Under the pieces are notes generated by a model. The model searched no databases, was not told the origin of the DNA, and saw nothing but the letters and a program-made list of their open reading frames with translations. A stretch of DNA of 8,680 nucleotides from Sphingobacteriaceae bacterium (lineage in GTDB: Bacteria; Bacteroidota; Bacteroidia; B-17B0; Aurantibacillaceae), in NCBI GenBank assembly GCA_023251695.1, contig JAHEYE010000137.1:1-8680 (forward strand), in the 5' to 3' direction. The translations under genes and the position numbers were made by a program. Shown one piece after another: positions 1 to 7,196 of this stretch (position 1 is its first letter; each line of letters begins with the position of its first letter).

Positions 1-1096
1 ACAATACACCGTATTCGTTACGGATGCAAACACATGTACAAATACTGCTGTTGCTACATTAGTAATCAATCCTGCGCCAATTCCGAATATTGCTTCTAAC
101 AGTCCGGTTTGTTTAAATGACAATTTGAATTTAACTGCAAGCGGCGGTACAACTTATAGCTGGATTGGTCCGAATGGATTTACTTCATCGTCTCAAAATC
201 CATCCTTAGTTGCAAGTTCAATTTCTGTTGGTGGTATTTATCAGGTAACTGTTACAGATGCAAACTCTTGTTTTGCTACAACAACCATTAATACTATTGT
301 AAATCCATTACCTGTGCCTGCTATTATATCAGGCCCTAATGTTGGTTGTGCTCCGTTATGTGTAAACTTTACAGTTTCAAGTACACCGGCAGCCGCACAA
401 GCTTTCTGGACATTTGGTAACAGTGAATCAGTAAATGGTCCATTAAACACCATATCTTGCTATAACGCTCAGGGTATTTATACTGTAAATGCCACTGTAG
501 TTGACATTAATGGTTGTTTGGGTGCTGCAACATGGACTGTTGAAGTTTACCCTAAACCTGTGGCTGATTTCAACCACTCGCCTATTAAACCAATCATTAA
601 TATTGACGGGGAAGTGATCTTTACAGATGCATCATGGGGTGCGAATATTGTTAGCTGGAACTGGTATTTTATGAATACAGCACAGTACACTTCAGTTGAG
701 CAAAACCCTACCTTCATGTATACTGAAGCCGGTAATTATGTTGTTGCTTTAATTGTGAAGAGCGACCATGGCTGTATGGATACGCTACTCCGTCCGCTTG
801 TTGTTGGTGAAGACTACGGAATTTATGTTCCGAATGCATTTACGCCTAATGGTGACGAATGGAACAACATATTCCAGCCAAAAGGATTTGGTATTGTGAA
901 ATACGAGTTATTTATCTTCGACCGTTGGGGCGAAAAAGTATTCCATACCAAAACCTTTGAAGAGGGATGGGATGGTACTTTCCAGGGACGTGGAACCAAA
1001 ATATGCAAAGAAGATGTTTACACCTGGCTCATTACTGTAACAGATGTCTTTGGCAAATCACACGAACTCAAAGGGCACGTTACCCTCATAAGGTAA
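1..1096 (+). CDS. Secreted PKD/Ig-repeat protein with T9SS type B (gliding-motility-associated) C-terminal sorting domain, 5'-truncated
   Basis: This is the 3' end of a larger gene: the frame is open from base 2 with no stop or convincing start, giving 364 residues in the window, and the N-terminus lies to the left. Domains in order: an Ig-like repeat ending in TDANTC near base 30; a second copy ending in TDANSC near base 260; a PKD-like module around 330-560 with paired cysteines; a PKD domain around 560-790 (VADF start, NWYF core, aromatic and Gly-Asn turn); and, from about base 815, the conserved C-terminal module with YVPNAFTPNGD, FDRWGEKVF, GWDGTFQG and DVYTWLI. In Bacteroidota that module directs proteins through the type IX secretion system as a type B sorting signal (family knowledge). 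The product is therefore probably exported and surface-attached or released. Its ligand is unknown; such repeat proteins are often adhesins. The TTG at 125 is only an internal leucine codon. Confidence 0.9.
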   Translation, partial: QYTVFVTDANTCTNTAVATLVINPAPIPNIASNSPVCLNDNLNLTASGGTTYSWIGPNGFTSSSQNPSLVASSISVGGIYQVTVTDANSCFATTTINTIVNPLPVPAIISGPNVGCAPLCVNFTVSSTPAAAQAFWTFGNSESVNGPLNTISCYNAQGIYTVNATVVDINGCLGAATWTVEVYPKPVADFNHSPIKPIINIDGEVIFTDASWGANIVSWNWYFMNTAQYTSVEQNPTFMYTEAGNYVVALIVKSDHGCMDTLLRPLVVGEDYGIYVPNAFTPNGDEWNNIFQPKGFGIVKYELFIFDRWGEKVFHTKTFEEGWDGTFQGRGTKICKEDVYTWLITVTDVFGKSHELKGHVTLIR

Positions 1097-1117
1097 TATC
1101 CTTTTAAATAAGCTTTT

Positions 1118-1143
1118 AAAGCCCCGCATGCGGGGCTTTTTTT
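1118..1143 (+). terminator. Rho-independent terminator of the sorting-domain protein gene
   Basis: A perfect inverted repeat GCCCCGCATGCGGGGC (1121-1136), extended by AAA before and TTT after it, runs into seven T residues. It starts 21 bases after the stop codon. The GC-rich stem plus T-run is a textbook intrinsic terminator and separates this gene from the M16 peptidase gene. Confidence 0.92.
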
Positions 1144-1196
1144 GTCCCCCATAATGCGTGATAAAACATACCTTTTACAAATATTTTAGAAGGGTT

Positions 1197-1229
1197 TTTG
1201 AATTATTAAGCTAAATACGCTTAATTTCG
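1197..1229 (+). promoter_or_regulatory. Candidate Bacteroidota-type promoter for the M16 peptidase gene
   Basis: TTTG at 1197-1200 could be the -33 element and TAATTTCG at 1222-1229 a one-mismatch -7 element (consensus TAnnTTTG). The spacer is 21 bases, slightly long. The element sits just ahead of the ATG at 1251, between a terminator and the gene, where a promoter is needed. The match is imperfect, so this is a suggestion only. Confidence 0.33.
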
Positions 1230-1250
1230 TTTCTCATCAATATCAAAAAC

Positions 1251-4112
1251 ATGAAGACAAAATTTATTGTTTCAGCGGTGATTTATTTATTAGTTTTAGC
1301 TACTCCGCAAAAAACTTTTTCACAGGCAAAATTTGTGGAAGAAGTTAAAAAAACAGGAAACGAAATAGCAATTACTTACAAAAAATACATGTTACCAAAT
1401 GGCTTATCTATTTTGGTGCATGAAGATCATTCTGATCCTGTTGCTTACGTTGATGTTACCTACCATGTTGGTTCAGCACGTGAACAGGAAGGCCGTTCAG
1501 GTTTTGCCCACTTTTTTGAACACATGATGTTTCAGGGTTCAAAAAATGTGGCGGACGAACAACATTTCAAAATTATTACTGAAGCCGGCGGAACATTGAA
1601 CGGAACAACCAATACTGACCGTACCAATTATTTTGAGACTGTACCGAGTAATCAGGTGGAAAAAATGTTATGGTTAGAAGCTGACCGTATGGGTTTTTTA
1701 TTGGATTCGGTTACACAAAAGAAATTTGAAGTACAACGTGCAACTGTAAAAAATGAGCGTGGACAAAATTATGATAACCGTCCGTATGGATTAGTTGGAG
1801 AAAAAGTTGGTGAAGCTTTATATCCGCAGGGGCATCCTTACAGTTGGACTACCATTGGGTATATTGAAGATTTAAACCGTGTTGATGTAAATGATTTAAA
1901 ACGTTTTTACATGCGTTGGTACGGGCCAAACAATGCGGTTTTAACTATTGCCGGAGATGTAAACACGGATGAAGTTGTAAAATTGGCTGAAAAATATTTT
2001 GGTTCCATTCCGCGTGGCCCGGAAGTAAAACCTCAGCAGGTTACAAAAGTGACCTTGTCTGAAAACCGTTATATTCATTATGAAGACAATGTAAAGTTTC
2101 CTATGTTACGCTTTGCGTTTCCAACTGTAGCTGCAAGAACTGAAGACGATGCGCCTTTAACTGTGTTGGGTCAGATTTTATCGGGTTCAAAAAGTTCACC
2201 TATGTACGAGGCGTTTATCAAATCTAAAAAAGCAGTTTCGGCTAATTGTTATCAATACAGCAGAGAATTAGCAGGGCAATTTGAATTTGGAATCAGGGCG
2301 AATGCCGGTGTTGCTTTGACGGATATGGAAAAAGAATTAAAAACTACATTGGAGAAATGGGAAAAAACAGGTGCTACCGATGAAGATATTGAAAAATTTA
2401 AAGCCTCATTCCAAAGCGGATTGTATGATGGTTTAGCAACCGTTCAAGGAAAAGGTGCGCAGTTAGCAGCTTATTATACTTTCACAGGTGATGGAAATTA
2501 TCTGAAAAAAGAAATCGCCGCTTATTTAAAAGTGACGAAGGCTGATGTAATGCGTGTTTACAATACATACATTAAAGGTAAAAATGCTGTTATTTTAAGT
2601 TGTGTGCCAAAAGGAAAAACTGAATTAAAAGCACACGATGAAACCTGGAAAATGTACTCCAGAAATATTCAGCAGGAAAGTGCCGAGTATAAAAACTTAA
2701 GTTATACAGAACCAAAAGATAATTTCGACAGAAGTAAAATGCCACAGGCAAAACCTGCTTCTTTAGTTCCGGTTCCTGATTTCTGGACTGATAAATTAAG
2801 CAATGGAGTTAGTTTAATTGGTGTGAATAGTAATGAAATTCCTAAGGTGAATATTTTAATCAGTTTTAAGGCAGGACACCGTTATGAACCTAAAGAAAAA
2901 GCGGGTATTTCAAGTATGCTTTCATCGATGATGGAAGAAAGTACAACGCAGCATAACTCTGAAGATATTGAAAAAATGCTCGATAAATTAGGGAGTTCGG
3001 TGAGTGTTAGTTACAGTAACGACGAATTATCAGTAAGTATTTCTTCATTAAAATCAAACCTGGATGCTACTTTAAAAATTGCGGAAGAAATAATTTTCTC
3101 ACCAAAATTTGATAAAGAAGATTTTGAATTGGTGAAGAAAGAACAATTAGACGGGTTAACACAACAGCAAACTTCTGCAGCTAACATTGCAAGTAATGTT
3201 TATATGAAACTTATTTACGGACCAAATCATATTCAGGGAATTAATGGTGAAGGAACTCCTGAAACTGTTGCGGGTATCAGTTTAGAAGATGTAAAGAATT
3301 TTTACAATGGTTTATCCTCCAACGAAACTTCAATTGCAATAAGCGGTGATGTAAAAAAAGAAGAAGTGTTATCGAAACTTGGTTTTATGTCGAAATTAAA
3401 AAACAGTACGCTTACTATTATTAAACAGCCTGAAACCCCTTCGGTGCCGAAAACAAAAATTTATTTTGTCGATAAGAAAGGTGCTCCGCAATCTGAAATC
3501 CGTGTGGGTTACATGACGGATTTACCTTATGATGCGACCGGTGATTTTTTCAGAAACAGTATTATGAATTTTGCTTTTGCAGGAGCGTTTAACAGCCGTA
3601 TAAATACTTTATTACGTGAAGTCCGCGGATTTACGTACGGTACACGCGGTGGTTTTTCCGGTGGAAATAAATATGCTGGTCCTTATACAATCAGTGGTGG
3701 ATTCAGAGCTAACTCAACCGACAGCACTATAATGGATTTAATGACTGAATTAAAAAAATATGCTGATGGTGGTATTAAGGATGATGAATTAAGTTTTGCT
3801 AAAAATGCAATGGCGCAGGCCGATGCTTTAAAATACGAATCGCCTTTTCAGAAATTAGGATTTGTAAAACGTATTCTTGATTACAATTTACCTAAGGATT
3901 ATGTGAAGCAACAGGCTGATATTTTAAAAACCATTAATAAAGATGAGATTAACCAGAGAGCAAAAAAATACCTGCCTTATAATAACATGATGATTTTAAT
4001 TGTTGGCGACAAAGCCAGTAATTATGACAAAGTAAAAGCTTTAGGTTATGAGGTAACTGAGCTTGACCTTAATGGTAATGAGATCAAAACAAACCCTCCT
4101 GTAACCAAATAA
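1251..4112 (+). CDS. Exported two-domain M16 family zinc metallopeptidase (pitrilysin-like)
   Basis: The 953-residue protein is complete. Residues 1-25 look like a signal peptide (KTK, hydrophobic stretch, cleavage near SQA), so the enzyme probably acts in the periplasm or at the envelope. The N-terminal half holds the inverted zinc motif HFFEH (H87, E90, H91), with the third ligand E169 in VKNER, the spacing expected for M16 peptidases. The C-terminal half starts near residue 511 (WTDKLSNGVSLI) and repeats the fold but has SSMMEE where the zinc motif would be, so it is catalytically silent. It keeps the NSRINTLLREVRGFTYG segment (781-797), whose Arg and Tyr in this family help hold the substrate. 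The layout, one active and one inactive half in a single chain, is that of large M16 enzymes that close like a clamshell around peptides. The substrate cannot be read from the sequence. ATG 1251 is chosen because the signal peptide follows directly. It is a stand-alone gene with terminators on both sides. Confidence 0.93.
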   Translation: MKTKFIVSAVIYLLVLATPQKTFSQAKFVEEVKKTGNEIAITYKKYMLPNGLSILVHEDHSDPVAYVDVTYHVGSAREQEGRSGFAHFFEHMMFQGSKNVADEQHFKIITEAGGTLNGTTNTDRTNYFETVPSNQVEKMLWLEADRMGFLLDSVTQKKFEVQRATVKNERGQNYDNRPYGLVGEKVGEALYPQGHPYSWTTIGYIEDLNRVDVNDLKRFYMRWYGPNNAVLTIAGDVNTDEVVKLAEKYFGSIPRGPEVKPQQVTKVTLSENRYIHYEDNVKFPMLRFAFPTVAARTEDDAPLTVLGQILSGSKSSPMYEAFIKSKKAVSANCYQYSRELAGQFEFGIRANAGVALTDMEKELKTTLEKWEKTGATDEDIEKFKASFQSGLYDGLATVQGKGAQLAAYYTFTGDGNYLKKEIAAYLKVTKADVMRVYNTYIKGKNAVILSCVPKGKTELKAHDETWKMYSRNIQQESAEYKNLSYTEPKDNFDRSKMPQAKPASLVPVPDFWTDKLSNGVSLIGVNSNEIPKVNILISFKAGHRYEPKEKAGISSMLSSMMEESTTQHNSEDIEKMLDKLGSSVSVSYSNDELSVSISSLKSNLDATLKIAEEIIFSPKFDKEDFELVKKEQLDGLTQQQTSAANIASNVYMKLIYGPNHIQGINGEGTPETVAGISLEDVKNFYNGLSSNETSIAISGDVKKEEVLSKLGFMSKLKNSTLTIIKQPETPSVPKTKIYFVDKKGAPQSEIRVGYMTDLPYDATGDFFRNSIMNFAFAGAFNSRINTLLREVRGFTYGTRGGFSGGNKYAGPYTISGGFRANSTDSTIMDLMTELKKYADGGIKDDELSFAKNAMAQADALKYESPFQKLGFVKRILDYNLPKDYVKQQADILKTINKDEINQRAKKYLPYNNMMILIVGDKASNYDKVKALGYEVTELDLNGNEIKTNPPVTK

Positions 4113-4118
4113 AAGCTT

Positions 4119-4149
4119 AAAAGGCGACCTTTCCATGGCCGCCTTTTTT
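4119..4149 (+). terminator. Rho-independent terminator of the M16 peptidase gene
   Basis: AAAAGGCG (4119-4126) pairs with CGCCTTTT (4140-4147), with a further inner CC/GG pair and a CCATGG segment in the loop, followed by T residues to 4149. It starts 6 bases after the stop codon. Confidence 0.87.
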
Positions 4150-4319
4150 ATATAATTAGGTGTTTTGTAATTTGTTTATTAAAGTACTGATAATCAATAT
4201 TTTAACTAATTTATTTTAAACATTTTTTTCTTTTTAAAGCTTTCTGAATCCGGAACCTTCTTTTATGAGGTTTAATGGCTGTTTTTGACCCTGTTAGTCT
4301 AAAATAATGCCCCAAAAGC

Positions 4320-4350
4320 TTTGCGGGGTAAAAAAAACTTCATAGATTTG
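4320..4350 (+). promoter_or_regulatory. Bacteroidota-type promoter of the rplM-rpsI-rpsB operon
   Basis: TTTG at 4320-4323 and TAGATTTG at 4343-4350, separated by 19 bases, match the Bacteroidota primary sigma factor consensus (-33 TTTG, -7 TAnnTTTG) exactly. Transcription would start a few bases after 4350, giving a leader of roughly 35 bases before the GTG at 4390. The -33 element lies inside an imperfect inverted repeat (4310-4328). The rest of the gap from 4150 to 4319 is AT-rich and I see no gene or other clear element in it. Confidence 0.65.
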
Positions 4351-4353
4351 CAC

Positions 4354-4367
4354 CCCTAATTTTAGGG
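4354..4367 (+). promoter_or_regulatory. Small hairpin at the 5' end of the rplM leader
   Basis: CCCTA (4354-4358) and TAGGG (4363-4367) form a five-pair stem with a four-base loop, right at the expected transcription start, followed by an A-rich unpaired stretch up to the start codon. It could protect the 5' end or take part in feedback by L13, which is known to control its own operon in other bacteria. The stem is short and chance is possible. Confidence 0.3.
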
Positions 4368-4389
4368 AAAAAACGAATATTTTAGAACA

Positions 4390-4848
4390 GTGGACGCTTT
4401 AAGTTATAAAACAAAGTATGTGAACCAGGCAACTTCCAAGAAAGAATGGATACTGGTTGACGCAGAAAATCAGGTAGCAGGCCGTTTGGCATCAAAAGTG
4501 GCGTATTTATTACGCGGTAAGCACAGAGCTGATTTTACACCCTATTTTGATGGTGGTGCTAATGTGGTTATTATTAATGCAGAGAAAATCCGTTTTACAG
4601 GTAAAAAATTAACCGATAAAGAATATATCCGTTACACCGGTTATCCGGGAGGTCAGCGTTTTGCTACACCTAAACATTTATTAGCCACAAAACCTTCTGA
4701 AGTTCTTACTCTGGCGATTCATGGTATGTTACCTAAAAACCGTTTGGGTCGTCGCTTAAACACAAATGTTTTCATTTATGCCGGTACCGAGCACAAGCAT
4801 GAAGCACAACAACCAAAAAAGATTGATTTAAATACAGTTAAAGCTTAA
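4390..4848 (+). CDS. rplM: 50S ribosomal protein L13 (uL13)
   Basis: This 152-residue protein of the large ribosomal subunit helps early 50S assembly by binding 23S rRNA. Family hallmarks seen: the WILVDAENQVAGRLAS segment (20-35), the TGYPGGQ motif, MLPKNRLGRR (from residue 113) and the AGTEHKHEAQQP tail (131-142). The start is a GTG at 4390. No ATG lies upstream before an in-frame TAG at 4363, and the resulting MDALSYKT N-terminus agrees with L13 proteins of other Bacteroidota as I remember them. There is no Shine-Dalgarno sequence ahead of it, which is usual in this phylum. It is the first gene of an operon with rpsI (6-base gap) and rpsB. Confidence 0.97.
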   Translation: MDALSYKTKYVNQATSKKEWILVDAENQVAGRLASKVAYLLRGKHRADFTPYFDGGANVVIINAEKIRFTGKKLTDKEYIRYTGYPGGQRFATPKHLLATKPSEVLTLAIHGMLPKNRLGRRLNTNVFIYAGTEHKHEAQQPKKIDLNTVKA

Positions 4849-4854
4849 TAAAGA

Positions 4855-5241
4855 ATGGAAGTAATTAATACATCAGGACGCAGAAAAACTTCAGTAGCCC
4901 GCGCTTATATTACAAAAGGTAAAGGCAGTATTGAAGTTAACGGTAAAGATTATAAAGAATATTTCAAAACCCCAACCTTACATTATTACGTAACACAATC
5001 CTTAACCATTTCGAAAGCACTTGGAGAGTATGATGTGAAAGTGAATGTAAAAGGCGGCGGAATTACCGGACAAGCGCAAGCCATTCGCTTAGCTATCGCA
5101 AAAGCATTAGTTGAAATTAATCCTGAACTTAAAAAAGATTTAAGAGCTGAAGGTTTAGTAACCCGTGATCCGCGTATGGTTGAACGTAAAAAATTCGGTC
5201 AGAAAAAAGCACGTGCCCGCTTCCAATTCAGCAAACGTTAA
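4855..5241 (+). CDS. rpsI: 30S ribosomal protein S9 (uS9)
   Basis: The complete 128-residue protein is a component of the small subunit head. Seen: GRRKTSVARA (8-17), the GKGSIEVNG turn, the GGGITGQAQAIRLAIAKAL helix region and the basic tail RDPRMVERKKFGQKKARARF ending in FSKR. The last residues of S9 reach the P-site tRNA anticodon stem (family knowledge), and the C-terminal Arg is present here. The ATG at 4855 lies 6 bases after the rplM stop, so translation is likely coupled. The rplM-rpsI pair is one of the most conserved ribosomal gene pairs. Confidence 0.98.
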   Translation: MEVINTSGRRKTSVARAYITKGKGSIEVNGKDYKEYFKTPTLHYYVTQSLTISKALGEYDVKVNVKGGGITGQAQAIRLAIAKALVEINPELKKDLRAEGLVTRDPRMVERKKFGQKKARARFQFSKR

Positions 5242-5262
5242 TATTTTAATACACGAAAAGAA

Positions 5263-6123
5263 ATGCCTAGAACAACTTTTAACGAACTACTTGAATCAGG
5301 TGCACATTTTGGTCACCTTAAACGTAAATGGAATCCTGCAATGGCTCCTTATATCTACGCCGAAAAAAACGGGATTCACATCATTGACCTTAACAAAACA
5401 GTTGTAAAAATTGATGAAGCTGCTACAGCGCTTCAGCAGATTGCACGTTCAGGCAAGAAAATATTATTCGTAGCTACCAAGAAACAAGCAAAAGATATCG
5501 TTGCCGATAGAATCAAGCCTCTTAACATGCCTTATGTTACTGAGCGTTGGCCGGGCGGTATGTTAACTAACTTTGCTACCATCCGTAAGTCTATCCGCCG
5601 TATGAACCAGATCGATAAAATGGCGACTGATGGCACTTATGAAAATATCTCTAAAAAAGAACGTTTACAATTATCACGTGAGCGCGCTAAATTAGAAACT
5701 CAGTTTGGTTCAATCGCTGATCTTTCGCGTTTACCTGCTGCTTTATTTATTGTTGATATCACTAAAGAACATATTGCAGTTAAAGAAGCGAAACGTTTAA
5801 ACATTCCTACTTTTGCAATTGTTGATACTAACTCAAACCCTAACGAAGTTGATTTTGCAATCCCTGCAAATGATGATGCTTCTACTTCTATTGCTTACAT
5901 CTGTCAATTAATGGCTGATGCAATTCAGGAAGGATTAGCAGAACGTAAGATTGACAAAGAAACTCAGGCAGCTGAAGAAAAAGAAACTAAAGAAGAGTCG
6001 AAACACGAAGCAGAAGAATTAGCTGAAGGACTTAAAATTAAAGGCACTAAAGACGAAGAAGAAGCTGAAAAAGGAAGCGGCGCAAAACGTCCACGCAAGA
6101 GAGTTATGACCGCTAAAAAATAA
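5263..6123 (+). CDS. rpsB: 30S ribosomal protein S2 (uS2) with an acidic/lysine-rich C-terminal tail
   Basis: S2 joins late in 30S assembly and is needed for S1 binding and translation initiation. The globular part shows LLESGAHFGHLKRKWNP (9-25), YIYAEKNGIHIIDLNKT (30-46), ERWPGGMLTN (94-103) and IVDTNSNPNEVDFAIPAND (from residue 186). The usual core ends near residue 235; about 50 more residues follow, first rich in Glu and Lys (AAEEKETKEESKHEAEE), then ending strongly basic (GAKRPRKRVMTAKK). Extended S2 tails occur in Bacteroidota; this one is probably disordered. The ATG is 21 bases after the rpsI stop, so rpsB is the third gene of the operon, and a strong terminator follows. This differs from the more common arrangement in which rpsB is directly followed by tsf in one transcript. 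Confidence 0.98.
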   Translation: MPRTTFNELLESGAHFGHLKRKWNPAMAPYIYAEKNGIHIIDLNKTVVKIDEAATALQQIARSGKKILFVATKKQAKDIVADRIKPLNMPYVTERWPGGMLTNFATIRKSIRRMNQIDKMATDGTYENISKKERLQLSRERAKLETQFGSIADLSRLPAALFIVDITKEHIAVKEAKRLNIPTFAIVDTNSNPNEVDFAIPANDDASTSIAYICQLMADAIQEGLAERKIDKETQAAEEKETKEESKHEAEELAEGLKIKGTKDEEEAEKGSGAKRPRKRVMTAKK

Positions 6124-6141
6124 TTTAAACTAAATTTATTG

Positions 6142-6177
6142 AACGGTCATTCTGGTAACAGGTTGACCGTTTTTTTT
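6142..6177 (+). terminator. Terminator or attenuator between rpsB and tsf
   Basis: AACGGTCA (6142-6149) pairs perfectly with TGACCGTT (6164-6171). Inside, after one mismatch, a U-G pair and CTG/CAG close a GTAA loop (6155-6158), which fits the stable GNRA type. Eight T residues (6170-6177) follow. It begins 18 bases after the rpsB stop and should end most transcripts of the rplM operon. Confidence 0.9.
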
Positions 6178-6246
6178 GAGTGAAGCAGAACAAGTAAACT
6201 TCCCACTAATAAAAACAAATAAACACTAAAAATAAAACATTAAAAA

Positions 6247-7065
6247 ATGGCAATTACAGCAGCAGAAGTAAACAAATTACGCCAGCAAACAGGTGCAGGT
6301 ATGATGGATTGCAAGAAAGCATTGGAAGAAAGCAATGGCGATTTTGAAAAGGCAATAGATTTTTTAAGAAAAAAAGGTGCTAAGGTAGCAGCAAACCGGG
6401 CCGACCGCGACGCAAAAGAAGGCGTTGTATTAGCAAAAGTAAACGGTAAACAAGGTGTACTGGTAAGCGTAAACTGTGAAACAGATTTCGTTGCTAAGAA
6501 TGCCGACTTTATTGCATTTGCAGAAAACGTTGTGAAAATTGCATTGGAAAAAAATCCGGCTAATATCGATGCTTTTAAAGCATTACCATACGACAGCAGC
6601 ATTTCTGTTGGTGATAAATTTATGGAGCAGGTTGGGAAAATCGGTGAGAAAATTGATATCGGATATTATAATACTGTAACTGCAGACAAAGTGGTTGCTT
6701 ACAATCACCCGGGTAACCGTTTAGCAGTTGTTGTTGGTTTTAATCAGCTTATTGATGATGAAGCAGCAAAAAATGTAGCCATGCAAACAGCAGCAATGGC
6801 TCCGGTAGCCGTTGATAAAGGTGATGTGGACACTACTGTTTTAGAAAGAGAATTAGAAGTAGCCCGTGAAGCTACGCGTGCAGAAGGTAAACCTGAAGAT
6901 ATGATTGAGAAAATTGCTCAGGGTAAATTAAATAAATTCTACAAAGAATCTACATTATTAAATCAGGAGTATATTAAAGATAACAAGATGACGATCCGCC
7001 AGTATTTGCAAAGCCTGAACAAAGACTTAACGGTGACAGGCTTCAAACGCTTCTCATTATCTTAA
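6247..7065 (+). CDS. tsf: Translation elongation factor Ts
   Basis: EF-Ts is the cytoplasmic nucleotide-exchange factor that releases GDP from EF-Tu. The 272-residue product has the N-terminal UBA-like module (ITAAEVNKLRQQTGAGMMDCKKAL), the ETDFVA motif with D80 and F81, which in E. coli EF-Ts reach into the EF-Tu nucleotide site, and the HPGNRLAVVVG segment of the core. The end (KFYKE, LLNQEYIKD, TIRQYL) is typical of the family. The ATG at 6247 is preceded by an A-rich leader without Shine-Dalgarno sequence. The gene lies 123 bases after rpsB, behind a terminator. I see no good TAnnTTTG promoter in the gap (only a poor TAAACTTC at 6195), so it depends either on an unrecognised promoter or on read-through from rpsB. 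Confidence 0.98.
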   Translation: MAITAAEVNKLRQQTGAGMMDCKKALEESNGDFEKAIDFLRKKGAKVAANRADRDAKEGVVLAKVNGKQGVLVSVNCETDFVAKNADFIAFAENVVKIALEKNPANIDAFKALPYDSSISVGDKFMEQVGKIGEKIDIGYYNTVTADKVVAYNHPGNRLAVVVGFNQLIDDEAAKNVAMQTAAMAPVAVDKGDVDTTVLERELEVAREATRAEGKPEDMIEKIAQGKLNKFYKESTLLNQEYIKDNKMTIRQYLQSLNKDLTVTGFKRFSLS

Positions 7066-7076
7066 TAATTTTTATT

Positions 7077-7104
7077 AATCCCGGCTAATTAGTCGGGATT
7101 TTTT
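7077..7104 (+). terminator. Rho-independent terminator of tsf
   Basis: AATCCCG (7077-7083) pairs with CGGGATT (7094-7100). The interior continues as a G-U pair and CTA/TAG around two bases, so the hairpin is almost fully paired. Six T residues (7099-7104) follow. It starts 12 bases after the tsf stop. Confidence 0.9.
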
Positions 7105-7126
7105 GTCTTCGGCTACGCTCAGACAA
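7103..7126 (+). repeat. Imperfect palindrome with CTTCGGCTACGCTCAG core, candidate dispersed intergenic repeat
   Basis: TTGTCT (7103-7108) is the exact inverse complement of AGACAA (7121-7126), closing a 12-base interior that contains a GGC/GCT mini-stem. The core CTTCGGCTACGCTCAG resembles short intergenic repeats that I remember from many Bacteroidota genomes. It overlaps the end of the T-run of the tsf terminator. Only one copy lies in this window, so its repeat status rests on memory. Confidence 0.45.
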
Positions 7127-7166
7127 CGAATTGGGAAACTAAAATTTGTATATTTAAATCAATGAT

Positions 7167-7196
7167 TCTGCGAAAATCTGCGGAATCTGCGGGAAA
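7167..7196 (+). repeat. Three tandem imperfect TCTGCG units upstream of pyrH
   Basis: Units TCTGCGAAAA (7167-7176), TCTGCGGAA (7177-7185) and TCTGCGGGAAA (7186-7196) follow one another without spacer and end 9 bases before the pyrH start codon. They would lie in the pyrH leader RNA and cover the ribosome landing region. Similar TCTGCG tandems recur between genes in Bacteroidota as I recall, but this was not searched. Confidence 0.6.

Noticed and set aside
241..453. 70-residue minus-strand open frame
   Set aside because: It lies wholly inside the secreted-protein gene in antisense, has no recognisable domain, and the sense frame is clearly coding.
823..1008. 61-residue minus-strand open frame
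   Set aside because: Antisense shadow of the conserved sorting domain.
4150..4309. Small RNA or short gene in the AT-rich gap
   Set aside because: No open frame with conserved features, no GC-rich structured block and no tRNA-like arms could be found.
4310..4328. Inverted repeat as a rho-independent terminator
   Set aside because: The forward side is followed by an A-run rather than T residues and the M16 gene already has a better terminator at 4119-4149; it lies over the rplM promoter instead.
5165..5407. 80-residue plus-strand open frame bridging rpsI and rpsB
   Set aside because: It overlaps the conserved end of S9 and start of S2 in another frame, and its product resembles nothing known to me.
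6240..6602. 120-residue minus-strand open frame across tsf
   Set aside because: Antisense to the highly conserved N-terminal part of EF-Ts; its composition follows from the complementary codons.
7167..7196. TCTGCG tandem as a CRISPR-like array
   Set aside because: Units are 9-11 bases without spacers and there are no cas genes nearby.
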